Below the pieces are notes generated by a model that saw nothing but the letters and a program-made list of their open reading frames with translations, did not search any database and had not been told where the DNA came from. Positions 23,926 to 35,858 of a DNA stretch of 54,280 nt are shown here, in pieces (the stretch's first letter is position 1; each line of letters opens with the position of its first letter). A program made the translations under genes and the position numbers. The stretch is from contig NZ_QLAE01000033.1 in assembly GCF_005876855.1 (NCBI RefSeq), forward strand, positions 1 through 54,280. Reading direction: 5' to 3'. Source of the stretch: Stutzerimonas nosocomialis (GTDB taxonomy: Bacteria > Pseudomonadota > Gammaproteobacteria > Pseudomonadales > Pseudomonadaceae).

Positions 23926-25230
23926 ATGCTGAGTGAGGAGAAGAACCGTCGGCTGACCCAGGTCGGGCCAGGGACGGAGATGGGTGATTACCTGCGTCGC
24001 TACTGGCACCCCATCGCGGGGGAAAGCGAGTTCGACGATAAAACGATTCGCCCCATACGCATCCTTGGCGAGGATCTGGTCCTGTTCAAGGACCTCAGCG
24101 GCAACTACGGTCTGGTGGACCGCCAGTGTCCTCACCGCAATGCCGACATGTCCTATGGCTACGTGGAGCAGACCGGCATTCGCTGCAGCTACCACGGCTG
24201 GCAGTTCGGCGCGGACGGGCAGTGTCTGCACCAGCCCTACGAGCAGGCCTGCGATCCCACGGCGCGCATGTGCAAGAGCACGCGCATCAAGGCCTATCGG
24301 GTCCAGGTCAAGGCCGGCATGCTGTGGGCTTACATGGGGCCGGAGCCGGTGCCCGAGCTGCCGGACTGGGAGCTTTTCAACTTCCCCAACGGCTTTGCCC
24401 AGGCGGTCTTCGCGGAGTTGCCCTGCAACTGGTTCCAATGCCAGGAAAACTCCATCGACCCCGTGCATTTCGAGTGGACGCACAACAACTGGACGATCCG
24501 CCAGGCCGGGGATACGGGCCCCTATGTGCCTTCCCACCTGAAGCTGGCGTTCGACGAGTTCGAGTACGGCTTCACCTACCGCCGTCTGCGCGAGGGGGAG
24601 GACGAGAACAACGTGATGTGGACCACCGGCCGCGTCACCCTGTGGCCCAACGGTTTCTACCTGGGCCACCACTTCGAGTGGAGGGTGCCCATCGACGACC
24701 ACAACACCTTGAGCGTGCTCTGGGTCCTGAGCCGCGTGCCCACCGAGCAGGAGCCCTACCGGCAGGAGAAGATCCCCTCCTGGTACGGCCCGATCCGCGA
24801 TCCCCAGACGGGGCGCTGGATCACGTCCCACGTCGCCAACCAGGACTTCGTGGTCTGGGTCGGGCAGGGGACCATCACCGATCGCACCCGGGAGAAGCTC
24901 GGACAAAGCGACAAGGGCGTGGTGATGATGCGCCGGCGCTTCTTCGAGGAGCTGGACGCGATGCGGGAAAACCCGCAGCACGTGCCCAAGGGCACCATCC
25001 TCGATCCCGAGCTCAACAAGAACGTCTTCCTGCCTTCGGCCTGCCGTGACGAGATGCTCAACGGCCTGCCCCGCGAGGCGCTGGCCGAGCATCCGTTGCT
25101 GGGGCCCTACCTGAAGGACTTCTTCGGACAGGCCGGTCAGCCGGATGACGTGCGCGCCGCCTACGAGGAAGCCGTCGGCCAGAAGATGCAGGGCGCGAAG
25201 CTGTTCGTGGTGCACGGCTCGCGCAAATAA
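23926..25230 (+). CDS. Rieske non-heme iron aromatic-ring oxygenase (phthalate 4,5-dioxygenase type)
   Basis: Protein of 434 aa. The N-terminal Rieske domain shows C68-P-H70 and C87-S-Y-H90. The catalytic domain has QENSIDPVHFEWTH, the D/H/H iron-binding and bridging-aspartate motif. Length and motif order fit single-component terminal oxygenases of the phthalate/vanillate branch. The ATG at 23926 is chosen over GTG 23923 for better spacing from AGGAGG at 23915-23920. No reductase gene follows; an electron donor must be encoded elsewhere. It precedes a binding protein and a porin, suggesting uptake and oxidation of one aromatic acid. Confidence 0.9.
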   Translation: MLSEEKNRRLTQVGPGTEMGDYLRRYWHPIAGESEFDDKTIRPIRILGEDLVLFKDLSGNYGLVDRQCPHRNADMSYGYVEQTGIRCSYHGWQFGADGQCLHQPYEQACDPTARMCKSTRIKAYRVQVKAGMLWAYMGPEPVPELPDWELFNFPNGFAQAVFAELPCNWFQCQENSIDPVHFEWTHNNWTIRQAGDTGPYVPSHLKLAFDEFEYGFTYRRLREGEDENNVMWTTGRVTLWPNGFYLGHHFEWRVPIDDHNTLSVLWVLSRVPTEQEPYRQEKIPSWYGPIRDPQTGRWITSHVANQDFVVWVGQGTITDRTREKLGQSDKGVVMMRRRFFEELDAMRENPQHVPKGTILDPELNKNVFLPSACRDEMLNGLPREALAEHPLLGPYLKDFFGQAGQPDDVRAAYEEAVGQKMQGAKLFVVHGSRK

Positions 25231-25345
25231 CCCCGACGTTTCCCTGACAACACCAAGGCCTGCGTGGCGCCATGAGGCGCCGCGTCGGGCTCGATCCGCC
25301 CGGATTTCACGAACACTGCCGTCCCCTCTGAATAGGAATCCTTGT

Positions 25346-26353
25346 ATGAACGTTCTACGGTCGTATGTACGGCGCCTCTGGTTGTTTGGCGTGTTGTGCC
25401 TGGTTGGAACCACCGCCCTGGCCGATGTCCAGCGCGTCACGCTGCTGATGCCGGCTCCGCCCAATCTGCCGGGCTTCGCGCCCTGGCTGCTGGCCAAGGA
25501 AAAGGGCTACTACCAGCGCTTTGGCTACGACGTCGATCTGGTCGCCGCCAAGGGCGGCGCCGACGTGGCCAAGCAGGTCGGCGCGGGCAATGCCCTGTTC
25601 GGCGTGGGTAATGGCGATACGCCGATCATCGTGCGCGGCAACGGCGTGCCGGTGAAGACCGTCGCGCTGCTGGGGATGCACCCGCACACGCTGCTGGCGC
25701 TGGACCCGACGCAGAACATCCGCTCGGTACAGGACCTCAAGGGCAAGACCGTCACGGTCATGTCCTATTCCGATTCGATGTACTACACCCTGCTCGCGAC
25801 CCTGCGTGCCGCCGGCATGGGCCGCTCCGACGTGAATATCCAGGCGGCGGGCCCGGCCGGCGTCTGGCAGCTGTTTGCCGACGGCAAGGCGGACGCCATG
25901 GCGGGTTCGGCCGACTGGGTGGTGAACATCCGCGAAAGCGGCCGGCCCGTGGAGCTGATGCCGCGCGAGGCCCTGTTCGACGCGATGTCGCAGGCGGTGA
26001 TCGCTTCCGACAAGGCCATCGCCGAGCATCCGGAGGCGGTTCAGGCGATCGTCAGCGGCACGCTGATGGCCCTGCGCGACATCATTGCCGACCCGGTTGC
26101 CGCCGCCCAGGTGTTCGCCAAGGTGGTTCCGTCCTACTCCGGCAAGGAAGCCAAGGTCGAGGAGACCTTCGCCCTCTACATCGAGCGTATCTACGGCAAG
26201 CAAGCCCGCCTGGGTGAAATCGACGCGGCGCGCGTCACCAAGTCGCGCGACTTCTACGCCAGCGAAGGCATGGTCCGCCAGGCCGAGCCCCTCGACGCCT
26301 ACTACACCAACCAGTTCGCCAGCCAGGCCAACGCCACCGCCCTGGCTCCCTAA
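25346..26353 (+). CDS. Orphan ABC-type periplasmic binding protein (NMT1/SsuA-like)
   Basis: Protein of 335 aa with a signal peptide ending TTALA, then DVQRVTLLMPAPPNLPGFAPWLLAKEKGYY. The start shows the NMT1/THI5-like fold of nitrate, sulfonate and aromatic-acid binding proteins. AGGA lies nine bases upstream. No permease or ATPase is adjacent, so it either feeds a remote transporter or acts as a chemoreceptor ligand binder. It is distinct from the two binding proteins at the window start. Confidence 0.85.
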   Translation: MNVLRSYVRRLWLFGVLCLVGTTALADVQRVTLLMPAPPNLPGFAPWLLAKEKGYYQRFGYDVDLVAAKGGADVAKQVGAGNALFGVGNGDTPIIVRGNGVPVKTVALLGMHPHTLLALDPTQNIRSVQDLKGKTVTVMSYSDSMYYTLLATLRAAGMGRSDVNIQAAGPAGVWQLFADGKADAMAGSADWVVNIRESGRPVELMPREALFDAMSQAVIASDKAIAEHPEAVQAIVSGTLMALRDIIADPVAAAQVFAKVVPSYSGKEAKVEETFALYIERIYGKQARLGEIDAARVTKSRDFYASEGMVRQAEPLDAYYTNQFASQANATALAP

Positions 26354-26499
26354 GACCCTCCCGAACGGGCAGGCATGCCTGCCCGAGCGCCTTTCAGCTA
26401 CCTGGAAGGTGTGGAGCCGCTCGCCCTGAAAAAACCACGACAGGCTGTCCGCGCCCCATGCGCGGGGGCCATGACGGGACCGACACGAGGCCCTTTACG

Positions 26500-27780
26500 A
26501 TGAAAACCACTCTAATCACGCCCTGCACCCTCGGCGTTGCCCTGCTGGCCGGTTCGTTCTGCGCGACCGCGTCCGCCGAGGGCTTCGTCGAAGATTCCAA
26601 GGCAAGCCTGATGCTGCGCAACCAGTACTTCAATCGCGACTACAAGGATGACGGCAGCAAGTCGCAGATCCGCGAGTGGGCCCAGGCCTTCATTGCCCAG
26701 TACTCCTCCGGCTACACCCAGGGCCCGCTGGGCTTCGGCCTGGACGCCCAGGGCTTTCTCGGCGTCAAGCTGGACTCCGCGCCCGGTCGCACCGGCTCCA
26801 ACCTGCTGCCGATACACGACGATGGCCGCGCCGCCGATGAGTTCTCCGAGCTGGGGCTGACCGGTCGAATACGGCTCTCCCAGACCGAACTGCGGCTCGG
26901 CACCCATTACCCGCTGCTGCCCGTGGCCCTGGCGCCGGCGACCCGCCTGTACCCGACGACCTTCCGCGGCGGTTCGCTGCGCTCCAGGGAGATCGCCGGG
27001 CTGAACCTGGAAGCGGGCAAGTTCGACCGGGTCAACCTCCGCGATTCCAGCGACAACGAGCCCATGGGCGTGGCGGCACCCAACGCGCGCTTCGACCGCA
27101 GCGCACGGTCCAACGATTTCACCTATGCCGGCGGCACCTACCAGTGGTCGCCGGCCCTCGAGCTGCGTTATTTCCACGCCCGCCTGGAAGACATCTACCG
27201 GCAGGACTACGCAGGCTTCAACCACCGCCTGCCGCTGGGGCCGGGCGCGCTGCGCAGCCAGTTCCGCTATTTCGACTCGCGCGAGGACGGCCAGTCCCGC
27301 GCAGGCCAGGTGGACAACCGCAACGCCACCCTGAACCTCACCTACGACCTGGGCGGGCACAGCTTCGGCGTCGCCTACCAGCACATGACGGGCGACACGG
27401 GGATGCCGTACCTCATGGGGGGCGACCCGGACGGGCTGAGCGAGTACCTCTACAGTTCCGACTTCGTCAATCCGAACGAAAAGGTCTGGCAGATCCGCCA
27501 CGACTACGACTTCGCCGCCATCGGTATCCCGGGGCTGAGCAGCTGGCTGCGCTGGGTGCACGGTTACGACATCGAACTGCCGGCGAGCCTCGGCGGCGGC
27601 AACCGCACCGAGACCGAAAAGCAGGTGCAGCTCGCCTACGTGGTGCAGAGCGGCCCGGCGCGCGGGCTGGCGGTGCGCGTGCGGCACTCGTGGTACAGCA
27701 ACGACTTCAACAACACCGCCGCGTTTCGTGACGACCGGGAACTGCGCGTGCTGATCGACTACAAGCTGGATCTGCTCTGA
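26500..27780 (+). CDS. OprD-family outer-membrane porin
   Basis: Protein of 426 aa, signal peptide ending TASA. OprD hallmarks are FVEDSKASLMLRNQYFNRDY at the mature N terminus, REWAQAFIAQYSSGYT, and RVRHSWYSNDFN...RVLIDYKLDLL at the C-terminal strand. OprD porins are substrate-selective for small acids or basic compounds; with the Rieske oxygenase and binding protein upstream it probably admits the aromatic substrate. The ATG at 26500 is taken because it begins the signal peptide. Confidence 0.93.
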   Translation: MKTTLITPCTLGVALLAGSFCATASAEGFVEDSKASLMLRNQYFNRDYKDDGSKSQIREWAQAFIAQYSSGYTQGPLGFGLDAQGFLGVKLDSAPGRTGSNLLPIHDDGRAADEFSELGLTGRIRLSQTELRLGTHYPLLPVALAPATRLYPTTFRGGSLRSREIAGLNLEAGKFDRVNLRDSSDNEPMGVAAPNARFDRSARSNDFTYAGGTYQWSPALELRYFHARLEDIYRQDYAGFNHRLPLGPGALRSQFRYFDSREDGQSRAGQVDNRNATLNLTYDLGGHSFGVAYQHMTGDTGMPYLMGGDPDGLSEYLYSSDFVNPNEKVWQIRHDYDFAAIGIPGLSSWLRWVHGYDIELPASLGGGNRTETEKQVQLAYVVQSGPARGLAVRVRHSWYSNDFNNTAAFRDDRELRVLIDYKLDLL

Positions 27781-27795
27781 CCGGCCTTCGCCCCG

Positions 27796-27824
27796 GCGAC
27801 CCCGCCCGGGTGGCCGGGGTTCGC
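27796..27824. terminator. Bidirectional terminator-like hairpin between convergent genes
   Basis: GCGACCCCG and CCGGGGTTCGC pair around CCCGGGTGG, between the porin and the GH15 gene. Confidence 0.5.
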
Positions 27825-27843
27825 CGTGCGCGGCTTCCGGGCC

Positions 27844-29664
27844 TCAGGGCTGCCAGTGCGTCTCGCTGCCGGAGAGTTTGCGGTCCAGAAAGTAGGCGGC
27901 GCTGATCAGCGCCAGGTGGGTCAGCGCCTGGGGTGTGTTGCCCAGGTGCCGGCCGCGGGCGTCCAGCTCCTCGGAGAACAGCCCCAGCGGGCTGGCATAG
28001 CCGATGAGTTTTTCGAACTCCATGTGGGCTTCTTCCGTCCGCCCGGCGCGGGCCAGGCATTCCACGTACCAGAACGAACAGGCGGTGAACGCGCCTTCCT
28101 CGCTGTGCAGCCCGTCCGGTGTCGCGTGCAGGTCGTAGCGTTTGACCATGCCATCGCATACCAGGCGTTTCTTGATGGCGTCGAGGGTCGCTAGCCAGGC
28201 CGGGTCGGTGGCGCCGACGAAGCGGAACAGGGGCATCAGCAGCATCGAGGCATCCAGCGAATCCTGCCCCAGCACGGCGTTGAAATGGCCTTTCTCCTTG
28301 TTCCAGAAATGGGTCCAGATGTCTTCCTTGATGTCCTCGCGTGCCTGCAGCCAGCGCGCGTAGGGCATCGACAGGGAGCGTTTCTGGGCCAGGCGGATGG
28401 CGCGGTCGACCGCCACCCAGCACATCAGCCGCGAATGCAGGAAGTGTCGATTGCCGCTGCGCACTTCCCAGATGCCCGCATCTTCGGAGCGCCAGTGCTC
28501 GCAGACGTAGTCGATGAGGCTGATGGTGGTTTTCCAGCCGCGATGGGAGATGGCCTGGTCGTACTTGTTGGACAGGTACACGGCGTCCATCAGCTCGCCG
28601 TAGATGTCCAGCTGCACCTGCTTGAACGCGTCGTTGCCGATACGCACCGGCCTGGCGCCGCCGTGGCCGCTGAGGTGGTCGAGTTCCTGCTCCGGCAGTT
28701 CGCGGCCGCCATCGAGGCGGTACATGATCTGCAGCTTGTGCGCGATGTCGCTGCTGCGCTCCAGGCATTCGCCGACCCAGTGCATGAAGTGATGGGCCTC
28801 TTCCTTGAACCCCAGGCGCATGAAGGCGTAGACGGTGAAGGAGGCGTCCCGGATCCAGGTCGCGCGATAGTCCCAGTTGCGTTCGCCGCCGGGGGCTTCC
28901 GGCAGCCCGAAGGTGGCCGCCGCGGCGATCGAGCCGTACTGGCGCGATACCAGCAGCTTGAGCACCAGGGCCGAGCGCATGACCTGTTCACGCCAGCGCC
29001 CCCGGTAATGGCTCTGCCGGCACCAGCGGCGCCAGAAGGCGAGGGCGTGCGCCAGGCTGTGCTCGGGATCTTCCTGCACCACCTGTTCATCCTCGGCGCA
29101 GCCAAAAACGAACGTGGCGCATTCACGCTCGCCAAGGGTGAAGTGCGCGACCGCCGCCGCCCCCTCGAGGGTCAGCGGCACCGAGCCCGCCAGGCGCATG
29201 CTGCGTTGCCCTTCGGCGGCGAAGACGACGCTGTCGCCATCGCGGCTGGCCGTGGTGTCGGCGCGTGCGTAGTCGAGCCGGGGCGCGCATCTGAGGTGTA
29301 TGCGGGCGGTCCCCTTCACGGCATAGATGCGCCGCACCAGGCGGGGCAGGGCGTGCTTGTCCTCCTGCACCGGCATCCAGTCGGTCAGCTCGACGGCGCC
29401 TTCCTCGTCCAGCCAGCGGGTCTGCAGCACGTTGCTCTCGGGCAGGTAGAGTTGCTGCCGCCTGGCGTCGGGCAGCTCCGGGGCGATGCTGAACAGCCCG
29501 GCCTGGTCACCGTCGAGCAGTGCGGTGAAGACCGAGGGGCTGTCCAGGTCGGGCCAGCACAGGTAGTCGATGCAGCCGTCGTCGGCGACCAGCGCGCAGG
29601 TGCGCATGTCGCCAATCACGCCGTGCGCGTCGATGGCGCGGATGCCGTCTTCTCGTTCAGCCAT
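27844..29664 (-). CDS. Glycoside hydrolase family 15 protein (glucoamylase/trehalase type)
   Basis: Protein of 606 aa. The N-terminal beta-sandwich starts IGDMRTCALVADDGCIDYLCWPDLDSPSVF. The (alpha/alpha)6 barrel shows NWDYRATWIRDASFTVYA, the catalytic acid in SEDAGIWEVR (about Glu398) and the base in GLFSEELD (about residue 564). Bacterial GH15 proteins of this length include glucoamylases and trehalases. No signal peptide, so it acts in the cytoplasm. The start overlaps the upstream SDR gene by eight bases, implying coupling with a glucose-oxidising enzyme. Confidence 0.9.
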   Translation of the reverse strand: MAEREDGIRAIDAHGVIGDMRTCALVADDGCIDYLCWPDLDSPSVFTALLDGDQAGLFSIAPELPDARRQQLYLPESNVLQTRWLDEEGAVELTDWMPVQEDKHALPRLVRRIYAVKGTARIHLRCAPRLDYARADTTASRDGDSVVFAAEGQRSMRLAGSVPLTLEGAAAVAHFTLGERECATFVFGCAEDEQVVQEDPEHSLAHALAFWRRWCRQSHYRGRWREQVMRSALVLKLLVSRQYGSIAAAATFGLPEAPGGERNWDYRATWIRDASFTVYAFMRLGFKEEAHHFMHWVGECLERSSDIAHKLQIMYRLDGGRELPEQELDHLSGHGGARPVRIGNDAFKQVQLDIYGELMDAVYLSNKYDQAISHRGWKTTISLIDYVCEHWRSEDAGIWEVRSGNRHFLHSRLMCWVAVDRAIRLAQKRSLSMPYARWLQAREDIKEDIWTHFWNKEKGHFNAVLGQDSLDASMLLMPLFRFVGATDPAWLATLDAIKKRLVCDGMVKRYDLHATPDGLHSEEGAFTACSFWYVECLARAGRTEEAHMEFEKLIGYASPLGLFSEELDARGRHLGNTPQALTHLALISAAYFLDRKLSGSETHWQP

Positions 29665-30460
29665 TGTCCTTGAACCCCGGATACAGGCTCATGCCGCCGT
29701 CCACGAAGAGCGTGGCGCCCACCACGTAGTCGGACAGGTCCGACGCCAGCCAGACCACGGCGTTGCCGATGTCCTCGACCTCGCCGACCCGCCCGTAGGG
29801 AATCAGCTCGAGCAGCTCCCGCCGGCCTTGCTCGTTGCCCGTCACCTCGTCGTTGATCGCCGTGGCGATGGCGCCGGGCGCGATGCCATTGATGCGGATG
29901 CGCTTCTCGGCCATTTCCTGCGCCAGGGTCTTCATCAACAGGCTGACCCCGCCCTTGGAGGCCGCGTAGTTCACGTGTCCGGCCCAGGGGATGACCTCGT
30001 GCACCGAACTCATGTGGATGATCTTGCCGGCCGCGCGGGAGCGCTCGGGGTCGATGCCCTGGGCGAGGAACTGGCCGATCGCCGCCCGCGCGCAGAGGAA
30101 CTGGCCGGTGAGGTTGGTCTGGATGACGGTGTTCCAGTCCTTGAGCGACAGCTCAGGCGAAGGCGCGTCGCGCTGCAGCCCGGAGTTGGCGACGAGGATG
30201 TCCAGCCGGCCGAAGGCGTCGATCGTTTCGGCGAACAGCCGCTCGACGGCCTGCTCGTCGCCCACGTCGGCGCCGATGGCGATCGCCCGGCCGCCCGCGT
30301 CGACGATCTCCCGGGCCAGCCGCTGCGCCGGCTCGGCGTTGGCGTGATAGTTGATGGCGACCGCCGCGCCGACCTCGGCCAGGGCCCTGGCCGAGGCGGC
30401 GCCGATCCCGGAACTGGCGCCGGTGACCAGCGCCACCTGGCCTTCGAGTGAAATCTGCAT
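29657..30460 (-). CDS. SDR oxidoreductase, glucose 1-dehydrogenase-like
   Basis: Protein of 267 aa. It has the TGASSGIG cofactor loop, NSG strand, the catalytic Ser of HMSSVHE and the YxxxK pair (NYAASKGG). The C-terminal FVDGGMSLYPGF resembles glucose 1-dehydrogenases of the SDR family. GGAG seven bases before ATG 30460 fixes the start. Co-transcribed with the GH15 enzyme, it may oxidise glucose released from trehalose or maltodextrin, yielding NAD(P)H; specificity is inferred. Confidence 0.85.
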   Translation of the reverse strand: MQISLEGQVALVTGASSGIGAASARALAEVGAAVAINYHANAEPAQRLAREIVDAGGRAIAIGADVGDEQAVERLFAETIDAFGRLDILVANSGLQRDAPSPELSLKDWNTVIQTNLTGQFLCARAAIGQFLAQGIDPERSRAAGKIIHMSSVHEVIPWAGHVNYAASKGGVSLLMKTLAQEMAEKRIRINGIAPGAIATAINDEVTGNEQGRRELLELIPYGRVGEVEDIGNAVVWLASDLSDYVVGATLFVDGGMSLYPGFKDNG

Positions 30461-30884
30461 CGCAAGACTCCTGCCCATCGGGTTGAAAGCGGAGGGGGAT
30501 CGCGGGCCCTGCAGGCGCCCGTGGTGCTGGGTTCGACCATCCGATTGGGCGACCCGTTTCGCGGCGCGGGATGGATGGTCCGATGTCGCCGCCGGAGGCT
30601 CGTTCGCGACCCGCCGGCACGACGGTAGCGCCCGAGCGGGCGTTTCGATCCGCCGAATGGTCGGGTTGCGCACTTGTAATCAGCGGTTTCGCGAGGTCAC
30701 ACGAATACGGCAGCTGTAAAGAGGCCGAGGCGGCTTGAGCGATCTGCCGGGGTGCCGACCGTTCCGCAAAAGCGGGGCGGTGCGTCGGAAAAAGATCGGC
30801 AAGCCATCGCTAGCTTGGCAGACTGTGAAGGCCGCGCCCCGGCACGGGTGGCGGCGATTCAGTCCCTTTCCTACCGAGTGCCTC
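30461..30884. other. Divergent intergenic region
   Basis: About 420 bp between the SDR operon and the MHYT kinase. It should hold both promoters. I see no gene or strong palindrome. Confidence 0.5.
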
Positions 30885-33170
<2,286 letters not shown>

Positions 33171-33371
33171 GCCGCCGGACCGACCGTTGCGCGGATAGCC
33201 GCGCCGTCGCGGCCCGATTACGGAACATCGGCCTGCAATCGGCGGTCCCCACCCCATGCGAAGGTCATCCGGCCGACCAGTCTCCTGAGCGGACCTTCGC
33301 CGATTCCCGGACGTGAAACGTACGTCGCCGGGAACCGGATCCCTCCTCTCACGCAGGCGAGACAGGTGTTC

Positions 33372-35759
33372 ATGGTCAGACAGGCGGAAACGACACGGCA
33401 TGCCGTCGCACGTGCAAGGTTCATCGCGCCGGTGTGCGCGGGCCTGGCCGTCGTGATCGCGTGCGGTGCCCTGGTCAACCGGTGGCGAGACGAGGCCCCC
33501 GTCGCGGGCGTCGATCCGCCGGTCATGGTGCCGCTGGTGGCCATCGGCATCCTGCTGGCGGCGCTCGCCCTGCTGCTGGTCCGCCCGCGCCGTGGCGAGC
33601 TCGCGCGCGGCCTGGGCCTGCTGGCCGCGGCGGGCACCCTGGCGGCGGGCATCTTCACCCTGGGCGAGTACCTGGCCGGATGGGGCGAGACGCTGGAGGA
33701 GGGCCACTGGCTGAGGTTGAGGCCGGGGCCGGCCAGCGGCCTGGGGCTGGTGATCGCTGGCACCGCTCTGATCGCATTCGGCCTTCGTCGCAGGTGGGCG
33801 CGGCGCCTGGCGATGGGCAGTGCGGCGGCCACCCTGGTGATCGCCTTCGCCGGCTTGGTCGGCCATGCCTACGGCGCCAGCGTGCTCTACGGCCTCAACC
33901 ACTGGGGCGGCACCGCCGTGTCGACCGGCCTCGCGCTCAGCGCGCTGGCGCTGGGGATGCTGTTCGTCGATCCCGCGCGCGGCACCGCCGGGCTGTTCGT
34001 CAGCGCCAGTGCCTCGGGGTATCTGATGCGCCGGCTGATTCCCGCCGCCCTCGCCGCGCCGCTGCTGCTCGGGTGGCTGATGCTGATCGCCCAGGGCACC
34101 GACCGTGTCGACATCGAGTTCGGCACGGCGCTGCTGATCGTCTCGCTCATCGTCCTGCTGGTTGGGCTGATCGTCCACCAGGCGATGGTGCTGCACGCCA
34201 CCGAGGCCGAACGCGAACGGCTGCTCGCCCGCGAACGCCAGTCCCGCGAGCGGATCAGCGACATCCTCGAAAGCATCCACGACGCCTTTGCCGCGGTCGA
34301 TCGCGACTGGCGCTTCACCTACATCAACCGCGAAGCCGAACGCCTGCTCCGCCAGCCCCGGGAGGAGCTGCTCGGCCGCAGCCTGTGGGAGAAGTTTCCC
34401 GCCGTGCTCGGGACGGTGTTCGATCGGCAGTACCACTGGGCCATGGAGACCAAACAGGCGGTGCAGTTCGAGGAGTACTACGCGCCGCTGGAGTTCTGGG
34501 TCGACGTGCGCGCCTTCCCGACCGCCGACGGCCTGTCCATCTACCTGCGCGACGTCACCTCGCGCAGGCTGACGGAGGAACAGATCCGCCAGAGCGAAGC
34601 GCTCAACCGGCTGCTGGTGGAAATGATCCCGCAGCACATCTGGGCCACCGATCCGGACGGCTACCACACCTATTTCAGCCGTCGCTGGTACGAGTTCTCC
34701 GGCACCCAGCTGGAGCAGACCCAGGGCCAGGGCTGGCTCGAATACCTGCACCCCGAGGACCGCAAGCGCACGGTCAAGCGCTGGCAGCATTCCCTGAAGA
34801 CCGGCGAGCCCTACGCCATCGAATACCGCTTCCGGGGGGTGGACGGGGAATACCACTGGTTCCTCGGCCAGGCCATGGCGCAGCGCAACGAGGCCGGCGA
34901 GATCGTCCGCTGGATCGGCACGCTGACCGACATCTCCGAGCGCAAGGCGCTGGAAGAGGAGCGCGAGCGGCTGCTGGCGCTCGAGCAGGAAGCGCGCGCC
35001 GAGGCCGAGCGCCGGCGTACCGAACTGGAGCGGGTGACCGAGAGCCGCGCGCGGCTGATGCGCGGTTTCAGCCACGACATGCGCAACCCCCTGAGCGCCG
35101 CCGACGGCCACGCCTGGCTGCTCGAAAGCGGCCGCATCGGCGCGCTGACGCCCCGGCAGTCCGACAGCGTGCAGGGCATCCGCCGGGCGATCCGCACCGC
35201 CGTGCGGCTGATCGACGACCTGCTGGAGCTGGCCCGTGCCGAATCCGGGCAACTGAACATCCAGCGCGTGGCGACGGACGTGGGGCAGGCGGCCGAGGAA
35301 GTAGCGCACGATTTCCACGCCAAGGCCACTTCCGCCGGGCTCAGCCTGGAGGTGCTGGCCCCCCATGGCCTGCAGGCCGACACCGACCCGGCGCGCCTGC
35401 GCCAGATCCTCGCCAACCTGCTATCCAATAGCGTGAAGTACGCGCCGCACAGCCACGTGACCCTCGATGCCCGGCGGGTCCACGACGGAGGCCCGCAGCC
35501 GGGCGTGTGGGTGGCGATCAGCGTTACCGACACCGGGCCGGGCATACCCGCCGACAAGCAGGAACTGATCTTCCAGGAATACACCCGGCTCGAACCCGAG
35601 GCGCAGCAGGGCGCTGGCATCGGCCTTGCCATCAGCCGCCGGATCGCCCAGCTGATGGGCGGCGACCTCACGGTCGAAAGCGAGCCCGGACACGGCGCCC
35701 GCTTCACCCTCTGGCTACCCCCCGCCGCTGCGGAGGAAAGGGCCGTGGCGACGCGTTAG
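33372..35759 (+). CDS. Membrane PAS-domain sensor histidine kinase
   Basis: Protein of 795 aa. An N-terminal region of about 270 residues has seven or eight hydrophobic segments. Two PAS domains follow (about 285-400 and 415-530, the second with PAC-like GEYHWFLGQAM), a coiled linker, HisKA with FSHDMRNPLSAADGH (about residue 568) and HATPase with ILANLLSNSVKYAP, DTGPGIP and GAGIGLAISRR. GTG 33366 is an alternative start. No cognate response regulator is adjacent. It directly follows another kinase on the same strand, and a shared signal path is possible. Confidence 0.88.
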   Translation: MVRQAETTRHAVARARFIAPVCAGLAVVIACGALVNRWRDEAPVAGVDPPVMVPLVAIGILLAALALLLVRPRRGELARGLGLLAAAGTLAAGIFTLGEYLAGWGETLEEGHWLRLRPGPASGLGLVIAGTALIAFGLRRRWARRLAMGSAAATLVIAFAGLVGHAYGASVLYGLNHWGGTAVSTGLALSALALGMLFVDPARGTAGLFVSASASGYLMRRLIPAALAAPLLLGWLMLIAQGTDRVDIEFGTALLIVSLIVLLVGLIVHQAMVLHATEAERERLLARERQSRERISDILESIHDAFAAVDRDWRFTYINREAERLLRQPREELLGRSLWEKFPAVLGTVFDRQYHWAMETKQAVQFEEYYAPLEFWVDVRAFPTADGLSIYLRDVTSRRLTEEQIRQSEALNRLLVEMIPQHIWATDPDGYHTYFSRRWYEFSGTQLEQTQGQGWLEYLHPEDRKRTVKRWQHSLKTGEPYAIEYRFRGVDGEYHWFLGQAMAQRNEAGEIVRWIGTLTDISERKALEEERERLLALEQEARAEAERRRTELERVTESRARLMRGFSHDMRNPLSAADGHAWLLESGRIGALTPRQSDSVQGIRRAIRTAVRLIDDLLELARAESGQLNIQRVATDVGQAAEEVAHDFHAKATSAGLSLEVLAPHGLQADTDPARLRQILANLLSNSVKYAPHSHVTLDARRVHDGGPQPGVWVAISVTDTGPGIPADKQELIFQEYTRLEPEAQQGAGIGLAISRRIAQLMGGDLTVESEPGHGARFTLWLPPAAAEERAVATR

Positions 35760-35776
35760 ACAACGACGCCACACCC

Positions 35777-35816
35777 CATGGGGGCGGTCGGGGGCGCCTG
35801 GTCTCGACCGCGGGCT
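35777..35816 (+). repeat. REP-like element
   Basis: GGGGGCGGTCGGGGGCGCCT continuing to GGTCTCGACCGCGGGCTTTC belongs to the GTGGGAGCGG...TTGACCGCGAA family. Confidence 0.5.
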
Positions 35817-35858
35817 TTCTCCCCCTCGATCACAGCCCGCAAACCCTCCGGGCGACGA

